This document shows positions 15,600-21,938 of a stretch of 21,938 nucleotides of DNA, in pieces (position 1 is the first letter of the stretch; each line of letters starts with the position of its first letter). The position numbers and the translations under genes are program-made. The DNA is from CAYXVF01 sp964468125 (GTDB lineage: Bacteria; Myxococcota; XYA12-FULL-58-9; CAYXVF01): NCBI GenBank assembly GCA_964468125.1, contig CAYXVF010000100.1:1-21938 (forward strand). Reading direction: 5' to 3'. Under the pieces are notes generated by a model. It made no database searches. It was not told where the DNA came from and saw nothing but the letters and a program-made list of their open reading frames with translations.

Positions 15600-17488
15600 A
15601 CGGAGGAGAGGTCGAGTTTCTTCGACCGCATTTGAGCGAGGTGGGTGTCCCGAACGCGACGGTGGACGAGCTCGTTCGCCGCTGGTCAGAAACGGGCACC
15701 GCATCGTTCATTCAACACCTCGGCGAATCCGGCGTGCTCCCGGCCGCCGAGTCCAAACAGCTCGCCATGGTGTTCAAGGGATATCTTTCCTTGGAGGTGT
15801 CTACGCTCTTGGGCGCCCTCGATGTGAGCCAGCTCGCGCCCGCCTCGGACTCTGAGCGTCTCGACGAGCACGAGGCAATAGAACCGCCGCCGCCTCGATT
15901 CAGCTCTGAAAACGTCGTCAACTCATGCGTGCACAATGCTGCGACCGCGGCAGACGATGACGAAGAGGAGGATGGAGCGCTCTCCTTCTTTGGTGGCGCG
16001 AGTCGCGAATCGTCGTCGACCCAGTCGCACTCGCACCGCTCGGCCGAGAGTCTGCGCGTCTCCCTCGAAGAGTCCGAAACCTCGGGAAACGAGTCGGAAG
16101 CTGCGACGGGTCCCGCACCGTCGTCGCCCGAGCCAGAACCCTCGTCCCTATCCGCGACGGAGTCGATGTCGCTCTCGGCGTTTGTGCACACGCAAGGCGA
16201 CGCGCCGCCACGACAGAGCCACTTGCTGCCCAGTCCTGCCGCGCCGATTCCGCCGCCCCCTGGGGTGCACGTGGTCCCAGACGTGCCCGCCCCTGTGTTG
16301 GCGCCCGAGCCCGCCTTGCCGACGCCTGGACTGCAAAACGCAGTGAATCCCCTCGCCGGTGCCTTTTCGGTGGCCGGGACGACGTCCCCAGCCGAACCCG
16401 CGCCTGTATCGGCGTCTTCCGCGAGGTCCAGTCTCGAATCGGGGCCCCCATCTTCGCCGGACCTGCCATTCGCACCAGTGCCCAAGCCGCAAAGCTCGTC
16501 ATTCCCCGCGACCGCTAGCGCCTCATTCCCGCCGCAACAGACGGCGGAGGGCCCGGTGCGGGTCGAGGTGGGCGCGACCCTCGGCCGCTACACGCTGCAG
16601 GAAATGCTCGGAGAGGGGTCGACCAGCCGGATCTTTCGAGCTTTTCACGAGACCCTCGGTGTGCCGGTAGCGATCAAGGTCTATCGACCCACTTCGCGTG
16701 TCAGCAGTGCAGAGCTCGAGGAGAAGTTCGTCAACGAGGCACGCATGCTCGCCCGCCTCGACCACTCGAACATCGTGCGGGTCCTCGATGTCGATGTTGC
16801 GAACCACCTTCCCTTCATTGTCTTCGAATACGTCGGTGCGATGACGCTGGAGGAGCTGACAGACGCGATCGGAAAGCTGCCCGCCGATCGGGTCGCAAAG
16901 GTTGGAATCCAGGTCGCGGACGCGCTCGCCTACGCCGCGGAACACAGCCTGCTCCACCGCGATGTGAAACCCGCGAACGTCCTGCTCAAGAAAGACGGGA
17001 CCGCCAAACTCGCGGATTTTGGACTCGCGACGGTCGGGGGCGCGGAGGGGGACACGGCGATCTGTGGCTCTCCCGCCTACATGGCACCGGAGCAGATTCT
17101 CGACCCCCTCGGAGTCGACCAACGCTCGGACATGTACGGGCTCGGCGCCATGCTGTACCACGCGGCGGTCGGGCAGCCGCCGTTTGTGCGCTCCTCGCCG
17201 AAGGAGACCTTGCGCGCACAGATCCACGAGCTCCCAACGCCCGTGCATCAGCTCGACCCGAGCTTCGACGAAGCGCTCTCAAACCTGATCATGCGCTTGC
17301 TCGAAAAGAAGCCCGACAATCGTTTCCTAAATTGGTCCGAAGTTTGTGCCGCTCTTCGAACGTGCATGTCGATCGTGGCGGAGGGGAGCACACGACATCA
17401 TCCGCAGCGTGACTCGAGCGGCAGCAGCACGAGTCGCCTAAAGCGCGTGATGAGCAGCATCCTCGGCGCCAAGGCGGAGACGAGCTGA
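15596..17488 (+). CDS. Ser/Thr protein kinase with long N-terminal linker
   Basis: A 630-residue kinase in which the catalytic domain is C-terminal. Residues 1-90 form a small helical domain (VEFLRPHLSEVGV, FIQHLGESGVLP) that I cannot name. Residues 90-325 are a Ser/Pro/Glu-rich, probably disordered linker. The kinase domain (about 330-600) is intact: LGEGSTSRI (338-346), K361, HRDVKPAN (H454, D456), DFG (D474) and APE (497-499). No membrane segment. The start is GTG 15596 overlapping the phosphatase stop, and the end overlaps the heme oxygenase start in TGATG, so the kinase is coupled to both. The linker could carry autophosphorylation sites; the partner is presumably the phosphatase or the tetrapyrrole proteins. 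Function is inferred from context. Confidence 0.92.
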   Translation: MNGGEVEFLRPHLSEVGVPNATVDELVRRWSETGTASFIQHLGESGVLPAAESKQLAMVFKGYLSLEVSTLLGALDVSQLAPASDSERLDEHEAIEPPPPRFSSENVVNSCVHNAATAADDDEEEDGALSFFGGASRESSSTQSHSHRSAESLRVSLEESETSGNESEAATGPAPSSPEPEPSSLSATESMSLSAFVHTQGDAPPRQSHLLPSPAAPIPPPPGVHVVPDVPAPVLAPEPALPTPGLQNAVNPLAGAFSVAGTTSPAEPAPVSASSARSSLESGPPSSPDLPFAPVPKPQSSSFPATASASFPPQQTAEGPVRVEVGATLGRYTLQEMLGEGSTSRIFRAFHETLGVPVAIKVYRPTSRVSSAELEEKFVNEARMLARLDHSNIVRVLDVDVANHLPFIVFEYVGAMTLEELTDAIGKLPADRVAKVGIQVADALAYAAEHSLLHRDVKPANVLLKKDGTAKLADFGLATVGGAEGDTAICGSPAYMAPEQILDPLGVDQRSDMYGLGAMLYHAAVGQPPFVRSSPKETLRAQIHELPTPVHQLDPSFDEALSNLIMRLLEKKPDNRFLNWSEVCAALRTCMSIVAEGSTRHHPQRDSSGSSTSRLKRVMSSILGAKAETS

Positions 17489-18228
17489 TGCTGAACGAAG
17501 CGATTGCGAACGAGTCCTTGCCCGAACAAGCCAGCCTGTCGGTGGCCCTGCGTACAGGCACCCTCGAAGCGCACAAGACCGCCGAGCGGGCCGCGTTCAT
17601 GCGTGGATTTCTCCGCGGTATCTTGAGCCAGGAGACCTACCGCAGCCTGCTCGAGCGGCTCTATCCGGTGTATCGGGAACTCGAGTACGCGTTAGTGCGC
17701 CATCGAAAGGACCCGGTGGTGGGTGCGTTGTGCCGCAGCGAGCTCTTTCGATTGCAGTCGCTCCAAGCCGACATTCGATTCTTCGACGGCGAGCCGGGGG
17801 CAGTGGAGCACCTCAGCGCAGCGACTCGAAACTACGTCCGTCGCATCCGTGAGGTATCCGAGCAGTGCCCCGAGCTCCTCGCCGCGCACGCCTACACGCG
17901 TTATCTCGGTGACCTGAGCGGTGGCCAGGTGCTCGGCAAGCTCATGCGCAAATCGCTCGGTCTGCGAGAGGGCCAAGGGGACCACTTCTATCGCTTCAAG
18001 GGGATCGACGACGCCAAAGCCTACAAGACCGACTACAAGTCGATGCTCGATGCCCTCCCGTTGAGCGCGGTCTCGGTGGAAGACCAGGTAGAAGAGGCGC
18101 GCTTGGCGTTTGCCTTCAATCGGGCGTTGTTCGACGAGCTCGAGGGCAGTGCGTTTCAGGCGCTCGTGCAGACGATGGCTCCCACCCTGTCGCGTTGGAT
18201 CTACCGCTACAGCCGCGTCGCCGCTTGA
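17488..18228 (+). CDS. Heme oxygenase (biliverdin-producing, HO-1 type)
   Basis: A 246-residue cytoplasmic heme oxygenase, which opens heme to biliverdin, releasing CO and Fe(II), using electrons from ferredoxin or a reductase. The match to the HO-1 fold is strong: LRTGTLEAHKTAE with proximal His29, and AHAYTRYLGDLSGGQVLGKL (133-152) whose R138, G141, D142 and G145 occupy the positions of human HO-1 Arg136, Gly139, Asp140 and Gly143. Length is typical for bacterial members. It lacks a membrane anchor. The ATG overlaps the upstream kinase stop by one base, making it the last gene of the globin operon. Biliverdin made here could be the ligand of the globin. Iron recovery from heme is an alternative role, but there are no heme-uptake genes nearby. 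Confidence 0.95.
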   Translation: MLNEAIANESLPEQASLSVALRTGTLEAHKTAERAAFMRGFLRGILSQETYRSLLERLYPVYRELEYALVRHRKDPVVGALCRSELFRLQSLQADIRFFDGEPGAVEHLSAATRNYVRRIREVSEQCPELLAAHAYTRYLGDLSGGQVLGKLMRKSLGLREGQGDHFYRFKGIDDAKAYKTDYKSMLDALPLSAVSVEDQVEEARLAFAFNRALFDELEGSAFQALVQTMAPTLSRWIYRYSRVAA

Positions 18229-18345
18229 TCGCGGTGGGTGTGGATGGTTTAGAGCGATAGGCTGAACGGTCGCGGGGTATCGCAATTTCCGAGTGGCCGC
18301 CGGCAAGTGTTTCGTTTCGCGGCCATCTTTGAGCACGCAGGTCGT

Positions 18346-18708
18346 GGAGTCATTCCGACCCTCGCGCCGTATTTGTTGCCGGAGCTCGGGCCGCTTCTCG
18401 CCGAGGCCTTTCCGGCGCTGCGAGTCACCTGGATCGAAGAGAAGACCGACGTTCTCGTGCGGCGAGTCGAAAACGGAGAGCTCGAAGTCGTGCCCCTGGC
18501 GGAGGAGGCGGATTCGGGCCACCTCGAGCTCATGCCGATCGTTCGAGATGAATTCGTGCTGATCGCCCCCCGTGAGTGTCCTTTGGGAGGCACGAAGGCG
18601 GAGATCGGCATCTCGGTATATAGAGCGCGCCTACTGGGCCGTTGCGGAAGAGCAAGCGCGGGATTGAGAGGCCCTGCCACCCTCAGGCGGCTGGGCTCGT
18701 CCGTCTAG
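18346..18708 (+). pseudogene. OxyR-like LysR regulator fragment (effector-domain remnant)
   Basis: From 18346 the reading frame encodes GVIPTLAPYLLPELGPLL and continues through an LTWIEE-like strand, VLVRRVENGELEV and MPIVRDEFVLIAPRE. That is the start of a LysR-type effector domain of the OxyR kind. The helix-turn-helix domain and its linker are absent: upstream in frame lie only unrelated codons back to a stop at 18250-18252. The family stretch 'ELDAALLAL' is degraded to ELEVVPLAEE. After about 18612 the match stops, and another frame (ending TGA near 18656) reads more protein-like, suggesting a frameshift or join. I read it as a truncated remnant. The stop TAG shares CTAG with the convergent 162-residue gene. 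Confidence 0.6.
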
Positions 18709-19193
18709 CTCCAGATGAAACCGCCGAAGACGTCGCGCATCGTGACCCGGCCTGAGCCGGCCGTTTCGTCGCTCGGCTGAATCGATGGGACCGAGCTCAT
18801 CGAGCTGGTGTTCACGCTCACATAGCTCGCAGGCGACACCATTCGATCGAAGAAGTCGTCGACCAGCATTCGCGGCCACTCACTCGCGGCACGCACGGTT
18901 TTCGCATTCTTACTCGCGGGACTGCCGTCGAGAAGCGCGCGGAAGAAGCGCTTCACCGATTCTGTCGCGACCTCTGGAGGAACCGCCGTGAGCCGCGCCG
19001 CCCGAGCGCCGCGGTCTTCGTGCACTTCGGAACCGTTCGACCGGAGCGATCCGAGCCCGGCGGCCTGCTGCCCCAGCGCGTGGTCTCCACTCGAGCTGTC
19101 TTCCGGTAGGGTGGTCGACGCTGGAAAGTCGGGACCCTCACTGAGGTCAAAGAGACAACCTCCGCCCGTCGTGTTCGGCGTGCTCTCCATCAT
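18705..19193 (-). CDS. Unrecognised 162-residue protein of the ferredoxin-V4R operon
   Basis: It starts at ATG 19193 (a second ATG follows at once) behind a strong GGAGGGAG site, 24 bases after the second V4R gene, so it belongs to the same operon. I do not recognise it. Residues 1-65 are Ser/Gly/Glu/Asp-rich and probably disordered. The middle, about 66-110, is helical (EVATESVKRFFRALLDG, EWPRMLVDDFFDRM). The end is Ser/Thr-rich and closes with RDVFGGFIWS. One cysteine, C13. No signal peptide, membrane segment or catalytic motif. It is too short for, and lacks the motifs of, a bilin reductase. It could be a small partner of the V4R protein. Confidence 0.6.
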   Translation of the reverse strand: MMESTPNTTGGGCLFDLSEGPDFPASTTLPEDSSSGDHALGQQAAGLGSLRSNGSEVHEDRGARAARLTAVPPEVATESVKRFFRALLDGSPASKNAKTVRAASEWPRMLVDDFFDRMVSPASYVSVNTSSMSSVPSIQPSDETAGSGRVTMRDVFGGFIWS

Positions 19194-19217
19194 TCTCTTC
19201 TCCCTCCCGCTCGCAGC

Positions 19218-19880
19218 CTAGAGCTTGCTCATGATTTCGGACGCAGATGCGCCTTCGCGGACCCAGAACTGGGCGGCGTTGATGCGCTTGGCCGAACCGA
19301 TCAGGAATTTGCAGTAGTCCTCGCCCATCGAATAGCACTGAATCTCGATGCCACTGAGCTCCCGGTTGGCGAAGTGGCCGAAGACCGAAGCGAACATGCC
19401 GGCGTAGTAGTGGCATACCACGTGCCCTACATTACCGATCGATCGCGCGACCGCCGAATCCCAGATATCGACGAAGATCAGGCCTTCGTCACGATGCGAG
19501 AGGTCGTAACGCCACTTCCCCCAACCGGCGACCTGAAGCGGCCACCACCAGGTTTCGAGCACCATGCCGAAGATCATGTCCGCCGGCGGCGCACCAAACT
19601 CTTGGGTGAAACGCTGCTCGAACCCGATGACGTCGTGTTTGCCCCACTCGTAGCCGCAGCGGTACATGATCTCGCCCGCCGCATCGCCGACTTCTTCCTC
19701 GAGGGCCACTTGGAAGCCGACGATGAAGTCTTCGGTGACGAGCATCGCGCGCTGGCGGTAGCGATTCACCAGACGGCCGGACTCGGATGGCTGCAGAAAC
19801 TTGTGGGGTTCGTAGTAGTTGTGCAGTGCGTGGGTTTCTGTCGACATGTCGATTTCAGGAAGTGGAACCATGGTGCTCAT
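19218..19880 (-). CDS. V4R (4-vinyl reductase-like) domain protein 2
   Basis: A 220-residue protein starting at ATG 19880 behind GGGAGA; Met12 is an alternative start. The V4R signature is clear at the end: VCHYYAGMFASVFGHF (155-170), then the IQCYSMGEDYCKFLIG segment with the C182-x7-C190 pair that forms the ligand pocket in this family. The MYRCGYEWG stretch (72-80) and a Trp-rich WWWPLQVAGWGKW segment (111-123) are distinctive. It differs strongly from the first V4R protein at 10566-11201, so the two are not a recent duplication. It lies between the ferredoxin (25 bases upstream) and the 162-residue gene (24 bases downstream) in one operon that converges on the globin-heme oxygenase operon. 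Tetrapyrrole binding is plausible, not shown. Confidence 0.85.
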   Translation of the reverse strand: MSTMVPLPEIDMSTETHALHNYYEPHKFLQPSESGRLVNRYRQRAMLVTEDFIVGFQVALEEEVGDAAGEIMYRCGYEWGKHDVIGFEQRFTQEFGAPPADMIFGMVLETWWWPLQVAGWGKWRYDLSHRDEGLIFVDIWDSAVARSIGNVGHVVCHYYAGMFASVFGHFANRELSGIEIQCYSMGEDYCKFLIGSAKRINAAQFWVREGASASEIMSKL

Positions 19881-19905
19881 CTGAGTGTCTCCCTTTCGAT
19901 TGCGT

Positions 19906-20388
19906 TCAACCGATGCTCAACGACCGCTGCTTCATTTCAGCGATGTCTACGTCGACCTGCGCCAACTCATTGATACGACTGCGGGTGATGATCTTTCCGC
20001 TCTGGATCAGGACCCGACCATCGACCGGATGCAGAATCGGCTCGTCAGCGCGGCGCCCGATCAGCTCTTCGAGGTCACCGACCGCTTCGATGTACTTACC
20101 GGCGGGAACGCTGACCTTGATACCATCGCCGAGGACCTTGGCTTGGCAGGCGAGGCGCGACGACGGCTTCACGTTCGTGAGCATTTTCAGGGAGAGCTTC
20201 TCCCGCGAAGTCATGGGCGTGAGCAGCTCGGCGCCCTCGTCTACGTAGACGTGGCAGGTCGCGCAGAGACCCTTGCCCCCGCAGGCCATCAGCACGTTGG
20301 CCTTGGCCGCGAGCAGGGCATCCAGCACCCGGTGATTGGTGTGGATGAGTACCGGGTCTTCCGACGTGTCGACCGCGACGGACTTCAT
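19906..20388 (-). CDS. [2Fe-2S] ferredoxin with C-terminal extension
   Basis: A 160-residue protein from ATG 20388, with GAGGAG nine bases upstream; in-frame sequence further upstream is not protein-like. Residues 10-100 are a plant/bacterial-type [2Fe-2S] ferredoxin domain whose cluster ligands are C36, C42, C45 and C81 (C-x5-C-x2-C-x35-C, in ACGGKGLCATCHVYV and RLACQ). Residues about 100-160 are an extra domain containing PILHPVDGRVLIQSGKIIT followed by RSRINELAQVDVD, resembling the short beta-rich 'G-x-L-hydrophobic-x-x-G-x-x-L/I-T' segment seen before HD-GYP domains. It heads the minus-strand operon with a V4R protein. It is a good candidate electron donor for the heme oxygenase, or the iron-sulfur protein reported in BBAG clusters. 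Confidence 0.9.
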   Translation of the reverse strand: MKSVAVDTSEDPVLIHTNHRVLDALLAAKANVLMACGGKGLCATCHVYVDEGAELLTPMTSREKLSLKMLTNVKPSSRLACQAKVLGDGIKVSVPAGKYIEAVGDLEELIGRRADEPILHPVDGRVLIQSGKIITRSRINELAQVDVDIAEMKQRSLSIG

Positions 20389-20500
20389 CTGTCGAGCTCC
20401 TCGTTCGAGTGCATGTCTTCGGGACGCACCCGAACGATGCGCCCGTCCCAAAGAAGAACGGTCAAATGAGGGCGTCGCTTGAGGAAAATCTGCGTCGGTC

Positions 20501-20530
20501 AGCCGGGACGTGCGTGCGTGTGGTCCGGCT
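20501..20530 (-). terminator. Weak hairpin after the redoxin gene
   Basis: Arms AGCCGG (20501-20506) and CCGGCT (20525-20530) flank an 18-base loop directly at the redoxin stop codon. No T-run follows at once on the minus strand, so factor-independent termination is doubtful. A TTGACC hexamer on the minus strand (20460-20465) in the same gap could be a -35 box for the ferredoxin operon, but no good -10 partner is visible. Confidence 0.2.
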
Positions 20531-21111
20531 CAGCCAAAGTAGTCAGGCGCGTTTCCTTCGCGCCATTTGATGTTGCAGCCGACGGAGGCGATTTGCTCGG
20601 GGTTGATGTCGCTCCCGTTCAGCACCGCGTCCACCGCCTGTCGCACATCCGCGCCGGAGACCGGATCGTCGTTGCTCGGCCGTGCGCTGTCGAACTGGCC
20701 TCGGTAGACCAGCTTGCGATCGCCGTCGAACACGTAGAATTCCGGCGTGCAGGCCGCCCGGAATGCTTTGGCTACGGACTGATCTTCGTCGAACAGGTAG
20801 GGAAAGGGGTAGCTTCGAGCCTGCGCCTCTTCCACCATCTTGGACGGACTGTCGTCTGGGTAGTTGACGACGTCGTTGGAGCTCACAGCCAGGATCGCGA
20901 CCTGTTGGGCCGCGTAGTCACGCCCAAAGCTCGCGAGCCCATCCGCAATGCGCTTCACGTAAGGACAGTGATTGCAGATGAACATGACGACCACCGCCTT
21001 CGCATCTGCAAGGTCGTCGGTGGAGACGAGCTTCCCGGTCTTGGGCTCGGGGAGAGAGAAGCTCGGGAGCGAGGTTCCGAGCTCGAGCATTGTGGAAGCG
21101 GTGCGGGCCAT
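20530..21111 (-). CDS. Thioredoxin-fold redoxin (AhpC/TSA type)
   Basis: A 193-residue cytoplasmic protein with AAGGAG seven bases before the ATG. The thioredoxin fold is marked by an N-terminal MLELGTSLPSFSLPE, the strand VVVMFICNHCPYVKR with active-site C46-N-H-C49, a YPFPYLFDEDQSVAKAF segment and the cis-Pro region CTPEFYVFD. The CNHCPYVK form defines a widespread group of peroxiredoxin/thioredoxin-like proteins annotated as redoxins; the substrate is not known. It also has a Cys near the end (VGCNIKW), as is normal in this group. It is divergent from the Bcp gene across 84 bases, suggesting shared oxidative-stress control, though no operator is evident. Confidence 0.9.
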   Translation of the reverse strand: MARTASTMLELGTSLPSFSLPEPKTGKLVSTDDLADAKAVVVMFICNHCPYVKRIADGLASFGRDYAAQQVAILAVSSNDVVNYPDDSPSKMVEEAQARSYPFPYLFDEDQSVAKAFRAACTPEFYVFDGDRKLVYRGQFDSARPSNDDPVSGADVRQAVDAVLNGSDINPEQIASVGCNIKWREGNAPDYFG

Positions 21112-21195
21112 CGTGAGCTCCTTGCGCAGGGTTTGGGGGTGCTGTTACCTAGGTCGTCGTCAATCGGACACTCTTTCATTAGGCACGGAAACAGC

Positions 21196-21938
21196 ATGGT
21201 CAAGACAGGCGAAAGCGCACCTTCCTTCAAGTTGCCCTCCACCACCGGAGGCGACAGGGCTCTCGAGGAGTTTCGCGGCAAGAAGCTCGTGATCTTCTTT
21301 TATCCCAAGGACGAGACTCCGGGCTGCACGCGCGAGGCCTGCGGCTTCCGCGACAACTACGACGCCATTCGGGCGGCGGGAGCCGAGGTCATCGGGATCA
21401 GCAAAGATTCGATCGGGTCGCACGACCGTTTTCGAACGAATCATTCGCTTCCCTTTGAGCTCCTGAGTGACGGCGACAACGCCATCGCCACTCAGTTCGG
21501 CGCCTACGGCGAAAAGAAGATGTACGGGCGCACGGTCATGGGCACGATTCGCTCGACCTTCCTGCTCGACGAGAACGGTGTGGTCGAGCACGTTTGGTCT
21601 CCCGTCCGTGTCGATGGGCACGTGGAACAGGTGGTCGAGCGGCTCGGAGGGACCCCGGTAGCGTCGACCGCACCGGCGCCGGCGAAGAAGAAGGCGGCAA
21701 AGAAGGCGCCCGCAAAGAAGGCGCCCGCCAAGAAGAAGACCGCGAAGAAGGCTCCCGCGAAGAAGAAGGCCACCAAGAAGGAAGCCACCAAGAGGAAGGC
21801 CACCAAGAAGAAGGCCACCAAGAAGAAGGCCACCAAGAAGAAGGCCACCAAGAAGAAGATCACCAAGAAGAAGGTGACCAAGGAGAAGGTGACCAAGGAG
21901 AAGGTGACCAAGAAGAAAGCCACCAAGAAGAAAGTGAC
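21196..21938 (+). CDS. bcp: Bcp/PrxQ peroxiredoxin with long Lys-rich repeat tail (3' end outside the window)
   Basis: Starts at ATG 21196; 247 codons are visible and no stop is reached. Residues 1-154 are a complete atypical 2-Cys peroxiredoxin of the Bcp type, which reduces hydroperoxides using thioredoxin: GESAPSFKLPS, FFYPKDETPGCTREACGF with peroxidatic C44 and resolving C49, and a STFLLDENGVVEHVW strand. From residue 155 the sequence becomes VASTAPAPA and then an almost pure Lys/Ala/Pro/Thr tail, first AAKKAPAKK units and then KKKAT pentads, like histone H1-type or AlgP-type C-terminal domains. The tail has at least 85 residues. Such a tail would bind nucleic acid or polyanions, perhaps placing the enzyme on the nucleoid to protect DNA; that is inference. 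No clear ribosome-binding site (GGCACGGAAACAGC precedes the ATG). Confidence 0.9.
   Translation, partial: MVKTGESAPSFKLPSTTGGDRALEEFRGKKLVIFFYPKDETPGCTREACGFRDNYDAIRAAGAEVIGISKDSIGSHDRFRTNHSLPFELLSDGDNAIATQFGAYGEKKMYGRTVMGTIRSTFLLDENGVVEHVWSPVRVDGHVEQVVERLGGTPVASTAPAPAKKKAAKKAPAKKAPAKKKTAKKAPAKKKATKKEATKRKATKKKATKKKATKKKATKKKITKKKVTKEKVTKEKVTKKKATKKKV
21685..21938 (+). repeat. Tandem 15-base coding repeat (Lys-Lys-Lys-Ala-Thr)
   Basis: The tail of the peroxiredoxin gene is built of near-identical 15-base units, AAGAAGAAGGCCACC, most regular from about 21760 to 21860 and with drift to ATC, GTG and GAG codons afterwards. Before 21760 the units are irregular AAGAAGGCGCCC types. It continues past the window edge. 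Repeat-number change by slippage would stay in frame because the unit is 15 bases. Confidence 0.9.

Noticed and set aside
18705..19193. 162-residue protein as a truncated bilin reductase
   Set aside because: Too short, low-complexity at both ends, and none of the FDBR motifs are visible.
21504..21926. Minus-strand frame encoding a hydrophobic Phe/Leu/Val repeat resembling membrane helices
   Set aside because: It is the reverse reading of the Lys-rich repeat (AAG codons give Phe/Leu); no family or plausible start.
21685..21938. Possible CRISPR-like array in the 3' repeat
   Set aside because: Units are contiguous 15-base coding repeats with no spacers and stay in the peroxiredoxin frame.

Overview
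The window is about 22 kb of GC-rich, gene-dense DNA (22 protein genes or gene remnants). It looks chromosomal and most resembles a heterotrophic, formerly 'deltaproteobacterial' lineage such as Myxococcota. The grounds are Ser/Thr kinases and PP2C phosphatases with long Pro/Ser linkers, an Rrf2-SufBCD-SufT operon, an acetyl-CoA synthetase and a Lys/Ala/Thr tail on a peroxiredoxin. The taxonomic call is inference; no rRNA or other marker is present.

Layout. (1) 1-1782, minus strand: the 5' end of a secreted protein, then an ammonium transporter with its P-II regulator (amtB-glnK order). (2) 2058-2531: a small secreted DUF2059 protein. (3) 2612-7073: an iron-sulfur assembly operon, Rrf2 regulator-sufB-sufC-sufD-sufT-like, with no cysteine desulfurase or SufE/SufU in view. 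(4) 7207-9126: acetyl-CoA synthetase, meeting an unrecognised 235-residue gene tail to tail. (5) 10069-18228, plus strand: a tight seven-gene run made of a phycobiliprotein-like globin, a V4R-domain protein, a Ser/Thr kinase, a MinD-like membrane protein with a broken P-loop, a PP2C phosphatase fused to a cyclic-nucleotide-binding-like domain, a second Ser/Thr kinase and a heme oxygenase. (6) 18346-20388: an OxyR-like LysR fragment, then a minus-strand run of [2Fe-2S] ferredoxin, second V4R protein and an unrecognised 162-residue protein. (7) 20530-21938: two divergent thiol-peroxidase-type genes, a redoxin and a Bcp peroxiredoxin with a histone-like basic repeat tail that runs off the window.

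The most interesting part is blocks 5 and 6. A globin related to phycobiliproteins, two V4R proteins, an iron-sulfur protein and a heme oxygenase match the parts list recalled from the literature for 'bilin biosynthesis-associated globin' (BBAG) clusters of non-photosynthetic bacteria. Here the set is split into two convergent units, and a complete reversible-phosphorylation module (two kinases, one phosphatase, one degenerate MinD-like membrane protein) sits between the first V4R gene and the heme oxygenase gene. No ferredoxin-dependent bilin reductase is visible. The heme oxygenase would open heme to biliverdin with electrons plausibly from the ferredoxin; the globin and V4R proteins would bind or hand on the tetrapyrrole; the kinases and phosphatase would gate the process. 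The last two steps are inference.
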